Part shown: piece after piece, positions 1-12,023 of the stretch
Layout of the letters: every line of letters begins with the position of its first letter
How positions within the stretch are numbered: position 1 is the first letter of the stretch
Source: an uncultured Neomegalonema sp.
Lineage (GTDB): Bacteria > Pseudomonadota > Alphaproteobacteria > Rhodobacterales > Rhodobacteraceae
NCBI GenBank assembly: GCA_937990185.1
Contig: CALKBI010000005.1
Span: 53,730 to 117,729 of the forward strand
Length of the DNA: 64,000 nt
Direction: 5' to 3'
Program-made: the position numbers and the translations under genes
Notes under the pieces: model-generated
Told to the model about the DNA's origin: nothing
What the model saw: only the letters and a program-made list of their open reading frames with translations
Database searches by the model: none

Positions 1-777
1 GTGCAAGCTCTCAATGACACAGACCTCAAAGCCTTGGGCCGGAAGCATTCGGTGGCAGAAGCTCGTGCCGCTTTCGATATCGCCCGCAACGTCTTTGACC
101 GCGTGAGCTTTGATCTCATTTATGCGCGTATGGGACAGAGTGTCGAGCAATGGCGGGCAGAGCTGCGCGAAGCTCTCGATATGGCCGTCGATCATCTGTC
201 ACTCTATCAACTGACCATCGAAGCCGGAACACGTTTTGCCGATCTTTACCGGCTCGGGAAGCTCAAAACCCCGACCGATGAAGCGGCGGCTGCGATGTAT
301 GACGCGACGCAGAAAATCTGCGAAGAGGCCGGTATGCCCGCCTATGAGATTTCTAATCACGCAAGACCCGGCGCACAGAGCAGGCACAATCTGATTTACT
401 GGCGCTATGGCGATTATGTTGGCGTCGGGCCGGGCGCGCATGGACGGTTGACGCTTGAGCAAGGGCGCGTTGCGACAGAGACGTTGCTCGCGCCGGAAGC
501 GTGGCTGGAGGCGGCGGATCGTGATGCCATCGGCTCGGCGGGAGAGACCGCGATTGCTCCCGAAGATCAGGCAACCGAATATTTGTTGATGTGCTTACGG
601 CTGCGCGAAGGTGCGGACCTCGCGCGATACGAAGCCCTCGGCGGCACGGCCCTTGATCCGGCGCGCATTGCCGAGTTGGTCGGGGATGGTATGTTAGAGC
701 AAAAAGGCACTCAGTTAATCGCCACCCCTCAAGGCCGCATTTTACTCAATGCTTTGCTGGCTAAACTGCTAACGTAA
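1..777 (+). CDS. hemW: HemW-like radical SAM heme chaperone, 3' part only
   Basis: The window opens inside the gene. The frame is open from base 1 with no plausible start, and the N-terminal radical-SAM CxxxCxxC region is missing, so 258 C-terminal residues are seen. They match HemW (older name: oxygen-independent coproporphyrinogen III oxidase-like): the opening VQALND...LKALGRKH segment, FDLIYAR, the YQLTIE and FADL stretch, YEISNHA, and the YW.YGDYVGVGPGAHGR signature near residues 130-150. The C-terminal HemN-type domain carries the usual LLMCLRLREG. HemW family proteins deliver heme to respiratory enzymes and most do not make protoporphyrinogen. The convergent neighbour ends about 40 bp downstream. 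The identity is firm. The choice of HemW over true HemN rests on length and the GVGPGAHGR region. Confidence 0.88.
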   Translation: MQALNDTDLKALGRKHSVAEARAAFDIARNVFDRVSFDLIYARMGQSVEQWRAELREALDMAVDHLSLYQLTIEAGTRFADLYRLGKLKTPTDEAAAAMYDATQKICEEAGMPAYEISNHARPGAQSRHNLIYWRYGDYVGVGPGAHGRLTLEQGRVATETLLAPEAWLEAADRDAIGSAGETAIAPEDQATEYLLMCLRLREGADLARYEALGGTALDPARIAELVGDGMLEQKGTQLIATPQGRILLNALLAKLLT

Positions 778-819
778 AAGCGCCGGACATCCGTCAACGC
801 TTCGCAGCGCACCCACCAT

Positions 820-1968
820 TCAAACCTCCACCAAATCCAGTGCGCTGCGCGACAGGCGTTCGACGCCCGTTTCTGTCACCAACACTGAATGGCCCCAGCA
901 CATCGCAAGGTCCGCATCTGAATCCATCAGGATCATGTGCAAAAAGAACACCTGTCCGGCTTGCATGATCAGCGGATTGCCTTCGTAGAACATCGGAAAG
1001 TCAACCCAGATCGGGTTATACACCGCGCCCATGCCATAACCGCAGGCTTGCAGACGGGCGTGGTTTAAGCCGCACTTGTCGAAGACGCGCGCATGGGCAT
1101 CAAATACATTACCCATAGGATCGCCGGGTCGGATCGCGGCTTCGCAAGCCTCCAGCGCTTCAACAGCGGCGCCATGCATGTGCTTTTGCGCGGCATTCGC
1201 CTCGCCAACTATCAATGTCCGCATCATCGCGGCGTGATAGCGCGCATACGCTCCCGACCATTCCAGCGTCAGTTGGTCTTGCGCGTCCAGATGGCGGCGA
1301 CCGGAGTAATACCGGCACAGCAAAGCCCCGCTCCCCGAACCGAGAATGAACTCGTTACCTGCATAATCACCGCCACCCTTGAACACAGCCCCTTGCATGG
1401 CCGCGAGTATGTCGCCTTCAAAAGCCCCCGCTCGCGTCGTCTCCAGCGCGGCATCCAGCGCATCATCCGAAAGCGCCGCAGCTCGGCGATGCATGGCGAT
1501 TTCAGCCGGGGATTTTACACGGCGACAGGCGCGGAGTACCTCCGAGGCTTCGATCAGATCGGGGATGGCGGCGCGCACCATGTCACCATTCCAAGTGGTC
1601 AGGCCGGGTGTTTGCGTCTCCCAGCCAATGCGTTTGCCTGTCAGGTTCCGCTTTGCCAGCAAAGCCGCGAGGTCTTGTGCAGGCGTTGCCCCCTCAACTT
1701 CGGTCCAGATATGAATATGGTCATCATCAAGGGTTGAGGTATGGCGCGCTTGGCGTAAATCCGGCGCGCGGGTCAGCAAATCAACCTCTCCTTCCGCACT
1801 CAATATCATGCACTGAAACATCGCAAAGCCGAACGTGTCATAGCCGGTGAGCCAGAGATGGCTTTCGGGAGCAAATAACAGAATGGCATCGAGATTGGCG
1901 GCTTCGAGGGCGGCCTGCGCCCGCGAAAGGCGCGCGGCAAATTCATCGGCTTCAAAATGTATCGGCAT
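820..1968 (-). CDS. M24-family (creatinase/prolidase-fold) hydrolase, DoeA-like
   Basis: A creatinase-type N-domain (LLFAPESHLWLTGYDTFGF, about residues 30-50) is followed by the pita-bread M24 domain. The segment LEWSGAYARYHAAMMRT sits where metallopeptidases of the fold carry an Asp-containing metal site. Here there is Glu and a YH pair, as in creatinase- and ectoine-hydrolase-like (DoeA) members that do not need metal. The likely reaction is C-N bond hydrolysis on a small molecule or dipeptide, but the substrate is not visible. The frame is open up to 2067. The Met at 1968 was chosen because it matches the family N-terminus and because the upstream extension would overlap the terminator at 2050-2079. 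No other ectoine genes are nearby, so DoeA function is unproven. Confidence 0.8.
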   Translation of the reverse strand: MPIHFEADEFAARLSRAQAALEAANLDAILLFAPESHLWLTGYDTFGFAMFQCMILSAEGEVDLLTRAPDLRQARHTSTLDDDHIHIWTEVEGATPAQDLAALLAKRNLTGKRIGWETQTPGLTTWNGDMVRAAIPDLIEASEVLRACRRVKSPAEIAMHRRAAALSDDALDAALETTRAGAFEGDILAAMQGAVFKGGGDYAGNEFILGSGSGALLCRYYSGRRHLDAQDQLTLEWSGAYARYHAAMMRTLIVGEANAAQKHMHGAAVEALEACEAAIRPGDPMGNVFDAHARVFDKCGLNHARLQACGYGMGAVYNPIWVDFPMFYEGNPLIMQAGQVFFLHMILMDSDADLAMCWGHSVLVTETGVERLSRSALDLVEV

Positions 1969-2049
1969 AGTCGATCCGTCAGTATGAGAAGGCGGCATCT
2001 TTATCATGATGTCCGGTATCGCATCACATATGGAACCTATGACCCTCAA

Positions 2050-2079
2050 CAAAAAACGGCCCCGCAAAATACGGAGCCG
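2050..2079 (-). terminator. Rho-independent terminator of the 2108-3067 gene
   Basis: Read on the minus strand, an 8-bp GC-rich stem with one mismatch (2072-2079 with 2057-2064) and a 7-nt loop is followed by six T residues. It lies about 30 nt beyond the stop codon of the repeat-protein gene. A 14-nt palindrome (2091-2104) lies between stop and hairpin. Confidence 0.75.
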
Positions 2080-2107
2080 CTATGAGACCTAAGAATATAT
2101 TCTTGAA

Positions 2108-3067
2108 TTAATCGATGCGGCCTCTGCCACCCTTACCTCTTCCATGGTGAGGACGGTGAGGACGATGGACACCGTGCGGACGATGAGGGCGATGTGGACG
2201 TTTTACGCCGCGTCCGTTTCCACGACCCTGATTGATAACCGTGACATTGTTGTTGATGCGGCTACCACCGCCACCAAAGAAGCCACCACCAAAGAACCCG
2301 CCGCCATAGAAGCTCGGGAAGAATGTCGGCTGATAGATCGGCGCAGGTTGCTGAACGACCTGAGGAGCTTGAATAATTTGTGGCGCCTGATGAACTGGGG
2401 GAGGCGTGATATTGATGATCGTGCGAGTCGCCGTTGCTGGTACAGCCACGGTTTCATAAACCGTTCTCGGGCGCAGTTGATATGTCGTGGTTGGAACATT
2501 CTCAACGACAGTACGGGTGCGCGATTCCATCACAGTGGTTTCTACGTCTTCAAAGACGGTTTCCATTTCTGTACGGAATTCCGTTTTCTCGACAGTTTCT
2601 GTGATTGTTTCAGGAACCAGCCGGGTGACTTCGCGAGGAACTTCCTTCGTGCGTGTGCGCTCGACTTGTTTGTAAACAGTCACCGGTACGGTTTCGAAGT
2701 AGACCTCTTCTACGGTTTCCATAACCGTTTCGGTAACTTCTTTATTGACGGTGCGTTCGACTTCTTCCGTTGTTGTAAACGGAACCTGACGTTCGACCTG
2801 ACGCTCAACCCGCTCAGTTTTCGTTACAGGAAACTGCTCCGTGATGGTGCGTTTAACTTGTTGATTTGTTGTGACGGGAACACGGTCATAAACGGTTTTA
2901 GCAACCTGTTGGGTTGTCGTCGTAGGATGCTGTATTGTGGTGGTTGATGTCGTCGTCCCTTGATGCGACGAGCAAGTCGTATGGACTGCTTCACAACTGG
3001 CATAAGCAGACGTACCGCCCATCCCAAAACTCATCAACGCGGCGAGCGCTACTCTTTTTGCAAACAT
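2108..3067 (-). CDS. Secreted V/T/E-rich repeat protein with Gly- and His/Arg-rich tail
   Basis: No named family recognised. Seen: a signal peptide (MFAKRV, then a hydrophobic core, AYA before SCEA), a Thr-rich linker, and about 180 residues of irregular 9-12-residue repeats of the form VPVT..Q.VKRT or VTETV. These alternate Val/Thr with Glu/Arg as exposed beta strands would. Then come a Pro/Gln linker, a GGGFFGGGFFGGGG patch and a basic tail rich in HRPH and GRG. The start at 3067 has GGAAG 6 nt upstream; in-frame Met codons further up lack this. The repeats recall the YTV-type repeats of planctomycete surface proteins by pattern only. It is probably an envelope or extracellular protein. Function is unknown. 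Confidence 0.8.
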   Translation of the reverse strand: MFAKRVALAALMSFGMGGTSAYASCEAVHTTCSSHQGTTTSTTTIQHPTTTTQQVAKTVYDRVPVTTNQQVKRTITEQFPVTKTERVERQVERQVPFTTTEEVERTVNKEVTETVMETVEEVYFETVPVTVYKQVERTRTKEVPREVTRLVPETITETVEKTEFRTEMETVFEDVETTVMESRTRTVVENVPTTTYQLRPRTVYETVAVPATATRTIINITPPPVHQAPQIIQAPQVVQQPAPIYQPTFFPSFYGGGFFGGGFFGGGGSRINNNVTVINQGRGNGRGVKRPHRPHRPHGVHRPHRPHHGRGKGGRGRID

Positions 3068-3094
3068 TGAAACTTCCATCCTCGTATCTCTCAC

Positions 3095-3510
3095 AATCTC
3101 ACAATCAGGTGACCAAGTCCCCCTTCATAATAATGATTGTGACACGAAATGAGACGATTTGGGAAAAAAAAAGGATATCTCCCCCTAATTGCTTCCTAAA
3201 TTGAACCAGAATAGGATAGAAAAAGTTAAAATTATAAAGAGTGTTTGTTAGAAAGCTCAGGCTTCACAACCGTCTAAATATCATAGATCGTACGATTTAT
3301 TGAACTGCATCTAACGAATTCGTGAAAAACGTGTATTGAAAAATTTACACTGCAAAATCGTCAATACAGGTTGTGGTTGTCGTATTAGACGCCCGAACTT
3401 GATTCCCGAACGATTCACAAACGACGTACACTGTGGAGGCACATTTCGCATTAACCAACACGACGGCAACGGAACGGATTAACGCAATCCTGCAAGATAA
3501 ATTTTATCAG
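3095..3510. other. A+T-rich intergenic stretch without a gene
   Basis: About 420 bp between the repeat protein start and a possible small ORF. It is clearly A+T-richer than its surroundings, with A and T runs near 3160-3240. It should hold the promoter of the minus-strand repeat protein. No convincing ORF, tRNA or repeat was found. Confidence 0.5.
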
Positions 3511-3573
3511 ATGGCGGCGAGCTGGATTATGGATGGTTTCCGCGCCACCAGCCGTTGGTGGTTCGACAGCTAA
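3511..3573 (+). CDS. Possible 20-residue Trp-containing leader peptide
   Basis: ATG to TAA gives 20 codons with Trp at positions 5, 16 and 17. The last two (TGG TGG, 3556-3561) form the right arm of a 6-bp hairpin with 3545-3550. A second hairpin (3584-3606) starts 10 nt after the stop. That order resembles a trp-type attenuator leader, but no amino-acid operon follows on this strand; the next gene is phoX in antisense. No good Shine-Dalgarno is seen. This is speculative and may be chance. Confidence 0.2.
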   Translation: MAASWIMDGFRATSRWWFDS

Positions 3574-3583
3574 AATCTATAAC

Positions 3584-3606
3584 GGGGAAGCGTCATGCGC
3601 CTCCCC
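3584..3606. terminator. Hairpin between phoX 3' end and the 3511 mini-ORF
   Basis: A 9-bp stem with one mismatch (3584-3592 with 3598-3606) and a short loop. On the plus strand TTT follows. On the minus strand the tail is only moderately T-rich. It lies about 55 nt beyond the phoX stop and could end phoX, the plus-strand leader, or both. Confidence 0.4.
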
Positions 3607-3659
3607 TTTCATATTAAATGCTGACCGGCGAAAGTTATCTCCCGATTTTTGCCGGAGAG

Positions 3660-5546
3660 TCAGCCAATCACTGCGCCGTCGTCGCGGGTCACAGCGACGA
3701 CTCCTGAACGCGGCACAGTGTCGCCACCTCCCGGCCAATGACTGTCGTATCCTTTTTCGCCCGGATGCTGGATGCCAACAAACATCGTTCGTCTGTCCGG
3801 CGAGAAACTCAGCCCCGTGACTTCGCACGCCAACGGCCCAACGAGGAACCGCCGGATTTCTCCGGTATCCGGATCAGCGGCAAGCATCTGGTTATTACCC
3901 TGACCTTCAAAGTCTTCTTTGTTGCCATAGTTCCCATCGGTCTGAATCCAGAGGATACCATTATTATCGAAGGCAATGCCGTCGGGAGAATTGAACATAT
4001 TGCCAGCGTTCACATTCCCTGATCCAGCTCGATTATCGCTATGCACAGCGGGGTTACCGGCCAAGACAAAGATATTCCATTCAAAACCTTCCGCTGTGTG
4101 ATCTCCGCGATCCGGAGTCCAGCGGACGATCTGTCCATACTTATTGCCTTCGCGCGGATTAGCGCCACCGACCGGCGTGGCATCACCGCCTGCATTCGGC
4201 TTGATGCCCCGGTTTTTATTGTTGGTCAGAGCCACATAAATCTCGGCACGATTTGGATGTGAGGTCACCCATTCAGGCCGATCCATCGTCGTGGCACGCA
4301 CTTTTGAACCGGCCATACGCGTATTCACTGCAATTTCTGCGGCGCTCATTTGCGTCGTTTCAGGCGTCAAAGCCATCCACTTACCGCGCCCATTCTCATA
4401 GAATTTCGCGGCATAAAGCGTGCCTTTGTTGAGCAGCTGTGACGTGTCGCCGCCCACCGCATAGGACTCATCAGAGACAAAACGATAGACAAACTCACCG
4501 CGCTCATCATCGCCCATATAGACAACAACACGGCCATCGCCATTGATCACAACTTCGGCGTTCTCATGCTTGAAACGGCCCAACGCAGTGCGCTTTATCG
4601 GCGTCGAATACGGATCGGACGGATCAATCTCGACGACATAACCATTACGGTTAGACTCGTTTGGCTCTTTCGCGATGTCAAAACGATCCTCAATCTGCGC
4701 CCAACCATAGCCCCAGTCTTTGACACCGATGCCATAGCGTTTCTTTTCGCCTGAAATCTCAATGTCAGGATCGGAAGAACTGTAATAACCGTTGAAGTTC
4801 TCTTCGCAGGCCAAATATGTGCCCCAGGGAGTCTCGCCATTTGCACAGTTATTCCAAGTGCCTCGGGTGAGTGTCCCGTTGGGGTCCGCGCTGGTTTTGA
4901 CAAGATCACTGCCCGCCGCCGGTCCTTCGATCTTCATTTCCGTTTGCGGTGTGATCCGCCGGTTATAGGGGCTGTCTTTTACCGGCGTCCATTTGCCCTC
5001 GTTCTGCGTCAGCTCAACAACAGTAACACCATGCGCTAACATTCCTTTGAGCACATCATCATCGGTTTCGGGCAGTTTCGACTCGCGATGCGCATTGGCA
5101 ATGTCGCGGTTTACATATTCCTGATTGATGACCAGCACCGTGCGGCCATCAATCGTAAAGACAGTCATGCCGTCATTATTATCCCCGAAAGCCATCGCTT
5201 GCTGTTCAGGTGTGCCGCGCACAGACCAATCGAATTCAGGCGCGTTCGACCAGAGCGGATCGCCCCAATTCACGACCGAATGCGCGCTAAATCCTGTTGG
5301 GACAGTGACAGTATCCGCCGTGGTCGCGGCAACTTGCTCAAACCCAAAGCGCCCGGCTGCGCTGGCCGGTTTTCCAAATCCTGCAGCTCCGGTTACGAAT
5401 GTCGCCGTTCCCATGGCCATGACATTCATAAAGCCACGGCGGGAGATTGCATTTTCGACAATCGCATCGAAATCATTCTCTTCCGGGCGCGGGTATTCTA
5501 TTTCGTCAAAGTCATCAAACGAGGGAGCGTCGTCAAAATCTTTCAT
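3660..5546 (-). CDS. phoX: PhoX-family alkaline phosphatase (DUF839), Tat-exported
   Basis: About 628 residues. The acidic N-terminus runs into a Tat signal (SRRGFMNVMAMG, about residues 35-46, then a hydrophobic stretch ending ASA). Downstream are PhoX hallmarks: NQEYVN, the TWNNCANGETPWGTYLACEENF region with its conserved Cys and Glu residues, GRFKHENAEV, VYMGDDERGEFVYRF and SPDGIAFD. PhoX enzymes are periplasmic or secreted monomeric phosphatases with an Fe/Ca cofactor; they release phosphate from organic phosphoesters under phosphate limitation. ATG at 5546 was preferred over GTG at 5549 because AAGGA lies 8 nt upstream of it. A Pho-box-like sequence lies about 45 bp upstream. It appears to be a single-gene unit. 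Confidence 0.92.
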   Translation of the reverse strand: MKDFDDAPSFDDFDEIEYPRPEENDFDAIVENAISRRGFMNVMAMGTATFVTGAAGFGKPASAAGRFGFEQVAATTADTVTVPTGFSAHSVVNWGDPLWSNAPEFDWSVRGTPEQQAMAFGDNNDGMTVFTIDGRTVLVINQEYVNRDIANAHRESKLPETDDDVLKGMLAHGVTVVELTQNEGKWTPVKDSPYNRRITPQTEMKIEGPAAGSDLVKTSADPNGTLTRGTWNNCANGETPWGTYLACEENFNGYYSSSDPDIEISGEKKRYGIGVKDWGYGWAQIEDRFDIAKEPNESNRNGYVVEIDPSDPYSTPIKRTALGRFKHENAEVVINGDGRVVVYMGDDERGEFVYRFVSDESYAVGGDTSQLLNKGTLYAAKFYENGRGKWMALTPETTQMSAAEIAVNTRMAGSKVRATTMDRPEWVTSHPNRAEIYVALTNNKNRGIKPNAGGDATPVGGANPREGNKYGQIVRWTPDRGDHTAEGFEWNIFVLAGNPAVHSDNRAGSGNVNAGNMFNSPDGIAFDNNGILWIQTDGNYGNKEDFEGQGNNQMLAADPDTGEIRRFLVGPLACEVTGLSFSPDRRTMFVGIQHPGEKGYDSHWPGGGDTVPRSGVVAVTRDDGAVIG

Positions 5547-5592
5547 CACGAGTATCCTTCTTGAGATTAGATCTTTGCCATAACTGCCTAGC

Positions 5593-5610
5593 GTGACAGT
5601 TTTGTCTCAA
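5593..5610 (-). promoter_or_regulatory. Candidate Pho box upstream of phoX
   Basis: On the minus strand, TTGAGAC, a 4-nt A spacer and CTGTCAC. The second repeat fits the PhoB heptamer CTGTCAT/C in six or seven positions, the first in four of seven. The 11-nt periodicity and the position 45-65 bp before the start agree with PhoB control. No flanking -10 was assigned. Confidence 0.45.
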
Positions 5611-5770
5611 GCCCGCCCAGCGCCCCGAATTGTGGTGGCGTTCGGCTGCCCGGACCCTTTAAAGCCTATGCCTTCTGTTCCGGGTAAAAAAGGGGAAAAT
5701 CACGATGCATGACATCGCGCGCTGATCGCTTTATACCCCTCTCAATACCCGAGCAACCAAGGCCAAACCC

Positions 5771-7078
5771 ATGCACGACATCCGCTTAATCCGCGAAGAC
5801 GCAGCCGCTTTTGACGCCGCCCTTGCACGTCGCAAAGTCGACCCGCAATCAGCATCTCTGCTCGCCTTGGACGAAAAGCGCCGCGCGCTTGTGACGCAAT
5901 CCGAAACGCTACTGGCAGAACGGAACGCTGCCTCGAAACAAGTTGGCGCAGCAAAAGCCAAAGGCGATGATGCAGAGTTCGAACGGCTCCGCGCGCTGGT
6001 TTCAGAGAATAAAGATAAAATTGCCGCGCTAGAGGCTGAAACAGCCGAGGCCGACTCCGCGCTGCGGGATGCATTGATGCAGCTACCGAATCTGCCAAAC
6101 GCCGATATCCCCGACGGTGCGGATGAAGCCGATAATGTTGAAGATAAGACATGGGGAACACCGCCCAGTTTCAGCTTTGAGCCAAAGCAGCATTTCGACC
6201 TTGGCGAAGCGATGGGCTGCATGGATTTTGAAACCGCTGGCAAATTGTCAGGCGCGCGGTTCATGTTGCTCTCGGGTGCGCTGGCCCGCCTGCACCGGGC
6301 GCTCGCACAGTTCATGCTCGATACGCATGTTGATAAGAATGACCTGACCGAAGTCTGGACGCCGGTACTGGTGCGCGATGAAGCCATGCTCGGCACTGGG
6401 CAACTTCCGAAATTCGCCGAGGATAGCTATCGCACAACGAATGGATGGTGGCTCATTCCCACGGCAGAGGTCACATTGACCAATACCGTTGCGGGAGAGA
6501 TCGTTGACGAAGCCGCCCTGCCCCGCCGCCTGACCGCACACACACAATGTTTCCGCTCAGAAGCAGGCAGTGCAGGCAAGGATACGCGCGGGATGCTGCG
6601 CCAGCACCAGTTTGAAAAAGTCGAGATGGTGACTATCAGTAAACCGGACGACTCCGATGCCGAATTAGAGCGGATGCGCGGCTGTGCCGAAGGCATCTTA
6701 GAAGCACTCGGCCTTGCCTATCGCACAGTTGTGCTCTGCACCGGCGATATGGGCTTTGGTGCACGCAAAACCTATGACATCGAAGTCTGGATGCCGGGGC
6801 AGGACAGCTATCGCGAAATATCCAGTTGCTCCACTTGTGGGGATTTCCAAGCCCGCCGGATGAACGCGCGCTGGCGTCCGGCCCCTGTAGATGGCGGCAA
6901 AGCAGGCAAGCCCGAATACGTTCATACCCTAAACGGGTCCGGCCTTGCAGTGGGCCGTTGCCTGATTGCTGTGATGGAAAACGGCCAACAGGAAGATGGC
7001 TCTATCGCTATCCCCGAAGTCCTACAAAAATATATGGGCGGCGCGAGCCGGATTGGTGCGGATGGCGCGCTGGTGTAA
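5771..7078 (+). CDS. serS: Seryl-tRNA synthetase
   Basis: 435 residues, normal length for bacterial SerRS. It activates serine with ATP and charges tRNA-Ser (and tRNA-Sec where present). The N-terminal region (about residues 1-110) is an antiparallel coiled-coil arm rich in Ala/Glu/Lys, beginning with the typical [15 protein letters not shown]. The catalytic domain contains class II motif 2 ([21 protein letters not shown]) and motif 3 ([17 protein letters not shown]). The AMP-binding region TAEV is present. A hairpin (5649-5684) lies in the leader. The gene stands alone, diverging from phoX and converging on gyrB. Confidence 0.97.
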   Translation: MHDIRLIREDAAAFDAALARRKVDPQSASLLALDEKRRALVTQSETLLAERNAASKQVGAAKAKGDDAEFERLRALVSENKDKIAALEAETAEADSALRDALMQLPNLPNADIPDGADEADNVEDKTWGTPPSFSFEPKQHFDLGEAMGCMDFETAGKLSGARFMLLSGALARLHRALAQFMLDTHVDKNDLTEVWTPVLVRDEAMLGTGQLPKFAEDSYRTTNGWWLIPTAEVTLTNTVAGEIVDEAALPRRLTAHTQCFRSEAGSAGKDTRGMLRQHQFEKVEMVTISKPDDSDAELERMRGCAEGILEALGLAYRTVVLCTGDMGFGARKTYDIEVWMPGQDSYREISSCSTCGDFQARRMNARWRPAPVDGGKAGKPEYVHTLNGSGLAVGRCLIAVMENGQQEDGSIAIPEVLQKYMGGASRIGADGALV

Positions 7079-7268
7079 TCAGCGAAAGCTAATCCCTAAA
7101 AAATAAAGCCGCTTTCGGGCGCACGTTAAACAAACTGTTCAGCATCGCGCCGGGCGCATACCGGCGGCAAGCGCAGGGTTAAAGTCGTTTGGTAATACGC
7201 TACGCCGATGCACCTGCCGCGCGTCGTCCGGTCTAGGGATAAGATCGGACGCAATCGCTATGCGATTG

Positions 7269-10345
<3,077 letters not shown>

Positions 10346-10422
10346 ACCAAACCCTCGCGTTTCAGAGCGCGAAAGGGGCTGAGATCAACGGTCTTTTTTT
10401 CGAGGTATATCACGAGAAAGAG

Positions 10423-10445
10423 ATTACCCTGTTTCGGGGGGTAAT
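10423..10445 (-). terminator. Candidate terminator of the acyl-CoA ligase gene
   Basis: Perfect 7-bp stem (10439-10445 with 10423-10429) and 9-nt loop on the minus strand, followed by a C/T-rich tail (CTCTTTCTCG). It lies about 40 nt beyond the ligase stop and could separate it from the LysE-gyrB unit. Confidence 0.5.
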
Positions 10446-10484
10446 GTCCAAGTTTTCCTTACCTTTTTCGGTATTTTAGGAGGC

Positions 10485-11981
10485 TTACGGAAGATCGATG
10501 ATTTCGCGTAATTTTCGCTTTAAAATCTTGCCATAAGCGCTTTTCGGAAGGGTCTCTAAAGCGATATACTTTTTCGGGCGTTTGAACCGTGCAATCCTCT
10601 CCCGGCAAAGGGCATCCAATTCAGCCTCCGGCAGCGCTTTACCGTCCCGCATGACCACAAAAGCCACCACTTGTTCGCCCCAGTCGGGGTGCGGTGCGCC
10701 GACGACAGATGCTTCTGCTACCGTAGGGTGATCCAGCAGAACCGTCTCAACCTCACGCGGGTAAATATTTGATCCCCCTGAGATAATCAAATCCTTGGAT
10801 CGGTCGAGTAGATGCAGGAAACCACCCGCATCAAATCGGCCAATATCGCCGGTATGAAGCCACCCGCCGCGCAGCGCCTCTGCTGTGGCCGTCTCGTCCC
10901 GCCAATATCCCCGCATAACCGTCGAGCCTCTGACCAGAACTTCGCCGGTTTCATCCGTGCGCACTTCGACAGCAGTTTGCGGAAAACCGACCGAGCCGAC
11001 AATCTCTCGCCATTGGGGGTGGGAGCGGTCGGCATACCAGCGCTTTGACAGGCCGGTGATGCACATCGGAGTCTCGCCTTGACCATAAAGCTGTGCGAGG
11101 CGGGGACCGATCACCTCTAATGTGCGCTCGACATCACCAACATGCATGGGTGCGCCGCCATAGATGATCGTTTTAAGCGGTGAAAGATCCGCCTCAGCGG
11201 TTGCGCCATGATCTGCCAAGCGCGTGACCATTGTGGGCGCGGCGAACATCGAGACACCTTGCCAGTGAGGTAACAGCGCCAACAGTTCATCGGGTTGAAA
11301 CCCTCGGGAATCAGGCACGACTTGCGCCGCCATCGCCATCAAATGCGGCACGATATAAAGGCCGGAGCCATGAGACATCGGCGCGGCATGAAGGATGCTG
11401 TCGGTCGGCGCGATGCTGTCGATATCGGTAAAATAACTATACCCCATCGCCATCAGGTTTTGATGGGTCAGCATTGCGCCTTTGGGTCGTCCGGTCGTCC
11501 CGGATGTATAAAACAACCAAGCGAGATCATCGGGGGACGCAGAAGGGCCGGTATAACGCTCACTTTGCAGAGCTTTTGCGAAATCAGGGGTTTCCGCCTC
11601 CAGCACCTCAAGTACCTCCGGCGAAGCGGCAGCGCGGGCTGTGGTGGCCAAATCGGGCGTCGTGACAATCGCTTTTGCCCCTGAATGGTCGAGCATATAG
11701 GCAAATTCGCGCTCATGGAGCTTGGCATTCATTGGAACCGGAACCAATCCCGCGCGCCAACACGCGGCGAGCGTGATCACAAATTCAGGACAGTTCGAGG
11801 CGATCAGGGCAACGCGATCCTGAGCCTTGAGGCCTAGCCGATTGATGAAATACCCCGCCAGCCGACTGGCGCGATCTTCCAATTCAGCAAAAGTTGCGAC
11901 GGTTTTTGCGCCGTAGCCTATCGCGGGGCGGTTCGGGGCGATTTTTGCAGCGCGGTCTATGAGATGGGAAAGGTGCGGCAT
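10485..11981 (-). CDS. Class I adenylate-forming enzyme, fatty-acyl-CoA ligase type
   Basis: 498 residues with the full ANL set: P-loop WLFYTSGTTGRPKGAMLTH (about residues 170-190), YGGAPMH, LYGQGETPM, the GWLHTGDIGRFD ATP/ribose Asp, the ISGGSNIYPREVE hinge and C-terminal KSAYGKILKRKLRE with the catalytic Lys. It activates a carboxylic acid as acyl-AMP and transfers it to CoA. Chain length is not predictable. It lies 42 bp downstream of recF on the same strand. That is a metabolic gene inside a replication/repair block, with no evident functional link. Confidence 0.9.
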   Translation of the reverse strand: MPHLSHLIDRAAKIAPNRPAIGYGAKTVATFAELEDRASRLAGYFINRLGLKAQDRVALIASNCPEFVITLAACWRAGLVPVPMNAKLHEREFAYMLDHSGAKAIVTTPDLATTARAAASPEVLEVLEAETPDFAKALQSERYTGPSASPDDLAWLFYTSGTTGRPKGAMLTHQNLMAMGYSYFTDIDSIAPTDSILHAAPMSHGSGLYIVPHLMAMAAQVVPDSRGFQPDELLALLPHWQGVSMFAAPTMVTRLADHGATAEADLSPLKTIIYGGAPMHVGDVERTLEVIGPRLAQLYGQGETPMCITGLSKRWYADRSHPQWREIVGSVGFPQTAVEVRTDETGEVLVRGSTVMRGYWRDETATAEALRGGWLHTGDIGRFDAGGFLHLLDRSKDLIISGGSNIYPREVETVLLDHPTVAEASVVGAPHPDWGEQVVAFVVMRDGKALPEAELDALCRERIARFKRPKKYIALETLPKSAYGKILKRKLREIIDLP

Positions 11982-12023
11982 CGACTTATGCTATCGCGTT
12001 TTGGCGTTTTGTTGAATCGGGTT

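Noticed and set aside
2144..2947. Plus-strand open frame of about 267 codons over the V/T repeat gene
   Set aside because: It is antisense to the signal-peptide protein and has no ribosome site or recognisable product.
5649..5684. Leader hairpin before serS considered as a T-box or attenuator
   Set aside because: Only a 6-bp stem with a 24-nt loop, no T-box sequence and no terminator tail. T-boxes are also not expected in proteobacteria.
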